A stretch of DNA of 64,000 bases, taken from contig JAFZQZ010000096.1 of the NCBI GenBank assembly GCA_017620135.1, positions 1 to 64,000 on the forward strand. The letters run 5' to 3'. The position numbers and the translations under genes are program-made. The notes below the pieces were generated by a model. It was not told the origin of the DNA, ran no database searches, and saw only the letters and a list, made by a program, of their open reading frames with translations. This stretch comes from Bacillota bacterium (GTDB lineage Bacteria; Bacillota; Clostridia; Lachnospirales; Bianqueaceae). Below are positions 62,613 to 64,000 of the stretch, in pieces (position 1 is the first letter of the stretch; each line of letters begins with the position of its first letter).

Positions 62613-63008
62613 ATGAATGACAAACCTGAAAAGAAAAGTATCAGCGTCGAAAGTCTTCCTGCGGCTGTCGGTCCTTATCGTCAGGCAGTGGAATACGGCG
62701 GACTGATCTATACCTCCGCCCAGCTGCCGATCGATCCGGCAACCAACGAACTCATCCCGGGTGACATTGCCGCACAGACGAAGAAAGCCATGGAAAACCT
62801 CCGCGCCCTATTGGAAGGCTGCGGCAGTTCCATGGCCAAAATTCTTCATTGCCGGGTCTATATCACAGACATGGCGGCTTTCCCGACAGTCAACGCTGTT
62901 TACGGTTCATTCTTCGAAGGGATCGAACCGCCCGCCCGGGTCTGTGTGGAAGTCTCCGGACTTGCGAAAAACGCGGACATCGAGATCGAAGCCGTCGCTT
63001 ATCGCTAA
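62613..63008 (+). CDS. ridA: RidA family enamine/imine deaminase
   Basis: 131 aa with the RidA pattern AAVGPYRQAVEYGG, TSAQLPIDP and late YGSFFEGIEPPARVCVEV, R of PPARVC being the active-site arginine. It removes reactive 2-aminoacrylate-type intermediates. AAAGGAGG lies 8 bases before the ATG. It stands alone between two minus-strand genes. Confidence 0.92.
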   Translation: MNDKPEKKSISVESLPAAVGPYRQAVEYGGLIYTSAQLPIDPATNELIPGDIAAQTKKAMENLRALLEGCGSSMAKILHCRVYITDMAAFPTVNAVYGSFFEGIEPPARVCVEVSGLAKNADIEIEAVAYR

Positions 63009-63011
63009 GAA

Positions 63012-63908
63012 CTATTTACTGTCCGTGCCGGCACTCGGTCCGTACAGGATCTTCGCCAGCTCGGAATCCTTATCCGGAATGATCGTCTTATTGCCGCCGC
63101 CGAGTGAAACCTTCAGCGCGTCGAGCGAACGAATATAATTGTAGAAATCCGCTTTATCCTCTGTATTGTAGGCTTCCTGCAGGATCCTCATATATTCCGC
63201 TTCGCCTTCCGCCACCAGGATCTCGGCGTTCTTTTTTGCGTCAGCTACCATGACCGTAACTTCCTTATCCGCCTCGTTGCGGATCTTCTGAGCTTCCGCC
63301 TCGCCCTGTGCGGTATAGGAAGCCGCGATATTCTGACGCTCGGAAATCATTCTGTCATAGACAGCGGATTTGTTGTCATCCGGCAGGTCGAGCGCCTTGA
63401 CTTCCGCGGTGATGATCAGGATGCCGTACTCGCTGATGTCGGAGTTGGCTTCCCTTGTCAGAAGCTCCGTCAGTTCATCGCCTCTGGCTTCGATCACCTC
63501 GTCCTGTGTCATGGAAGAAATGACATTCTTCAAAGCGTTGTAAACAGCCGCGTCGATACGCTCTTCCGCCCTCCCGTTCACTGCTTCCAGTGTACGGATA
63601 TATTTCACGGGATCGACCACTTTCCAAAGCACGTAGTTATCCGCGATCATGCTTTTCTTGTCGCGGGTGATGACATCCGAAGGAGTCACATCATACAGAT
63701 GTGTCGCCGCGGAAATGCGCTGGATGTTCTGAATAAAGGGAATCTTGAACTTCAGTCCGGGCTCTGACTCAATACTGACGATCCGTCCGAACTGACGGAC
63801 TGCCACGTACTGATTCGGCTGAACGGTATACATCGAGTTAGCCGCGACCAGAACCAGCAGAAAAACGATCACGATACCAAAGAATTTACCGACCGTTTTC
63901 TTCATCAT
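63012..63908 (-). CDS. hflC: HflC-like SPFH membrane protease regulator
   Basis: 298 aa. One N-terminal helix (GIVIVFLLVLVAANSM), an SPFH/band 7 domain (YVAVRQFGRIV and AVNGRAEERIDAAVYNAL), then a long helix. HflC and HflK form a large membrane ring around the FtsH protease. It overlaps hflK by 4 bp. Confidence 0.9.
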   Translation of the reverse strand: MMKKTVGKFFGIVIVFLLVLVAANSMYTVQPNQYVAVRQFGRIVSIESEPGLKFKIPFIQNIQRISAATHLYDVTPSDVITRDKKSMIADNYVLWKVVDPVKYIRTLEAVNGRAEERIDAAVYNALKNVISSMTQDEVIEARGDELTELLTREANSDISEYGILIITAEVKALDLPDDNKSAVYDRMISERQNIAASYTAQGEAEAQKIRNEADKEVTVMVADAKKNAEILVAEGEAEYMRILQEAYNTEDKADFYNYIRSLDALKVSLGGGNKTIIPDKDSELAKILYGPSAGTDSK

Positions 63909-64000
63909 TCATTCCCTCCTTCCTCTTCTGTTTCCGGAACGGTCCTTGTGATCTCGGTCGTTTCCGGTTCCTCCTGAACGAAACTTTCCAGCGGCAGCAT
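63905..64000 (-). CDS. hflK: Probable HflK, C-terminal end only
   Basis: The last 31 codons of a minus-strand gene, acidic and Pro/Glu-rich, end in GGNE with a stop that overlaps the hflC start (ATGATGA). Such an end and place fit HflK, but the conserved SPFH domain lies outside the window. Confidence 0.6.
   Translation of the reverse strand: MLPLESFVQEEPETTEITRTVPETEEEGGNE

Overview
The window looks like a low-to-mid G+C Bacillota chromosome, probably an anaerobic gut Clostridia- or Erysipelotrichia-type organism. The grounds are strong AGGAGG-type ribosome binding sites, Gram-positive conjugation genes of the Tn1549-like type, a sortase-type surface protein, and mostly fermentative or carbohydrate-acid genes in the flank. 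No rRNA, tRNA, IS element or CRISPR array was seen, so the species cannot be fixed from this sequence.

Region 1 (1-8.6 kb, all minus strand, visibly AT-richer than the rest) is a compact operon resembling the Ssp (single-strand) DNA phosphorothioation systems. In transcription order it encodes a PAPS-reductase-like ATP pyrophosphatase with added zinc-ribbon and ferredoxin-like modules (SspD-like), a DUF4007 protein (SspB-like), a 1201-aa P-loop ATPase (SspC-like), a cysteine desulfurase (SspA-like), and a phospholipase D plus SF2-helicase fusion that runs off the left edge. The fusion is a candidate restriction effector, since no SspE-type gene is visible.

Region 2 (8.6-39.9 kb, minus strand) is the body of an integrative conjugative element: CHAP hydrolase, VirB4, PrgI-like, DUF5688, VirB6-like, pilin-like, VirD4, PcfB, MOBP relaxase, MobC, RadC, DUF3846, TOPRIM/DUF3991, two ArdC-type antirestriction proteins, NUDIX, a giant (about 2994 aa) surface protein with peptidoglycan hydrolase domains and 13 VaFE-type repeats, and ParB/ParA. 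No integrase lies in the window. Intrinsic terminators of similar build divide it into transcription units. A roughly 1 kb gene-free stretch upstream of parA carries repeats and structured-looking sequence.

Region 3 (40.1-42.0 kb, plus strand) is a small toxin-antitoxin island: an Xre-HTH/MntA fusion with a HEPN toxin, and an intact brnA beside a decayed brnT. It is bracketed by two diverged copies of a conserved double-hairpin sequence, and three helically spaced direct repeats lie beside the left copy; this may be the right end of the element.

Region 4 (42-64 kb, higher G+C) is probably the host chromosome: a membrane protein, an FtsX-type ABC exporter, two unfamiliar large proteins, and then a divergent regulon. 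The minus arm runs lactonase (UlaG-like), FG-GAP-like protein, UlaE-like epimerase, EamA transporter, a split chromate-type transporter and a duplicated DUF898-like protein. The plus arm runs FGGY kinase, DeoR regulator, metallo-beta-lactamase-fold hydrolase, two paired SnoaL-like proteins and a CoA-transferase. It resembles the ascorbate (ula) regulon without its PTS, decarboxylase and UlaF-type epimerase, and may be an undescribed sugar-acid or lactone pathway. RidA and HflC/HflK genes close the window.
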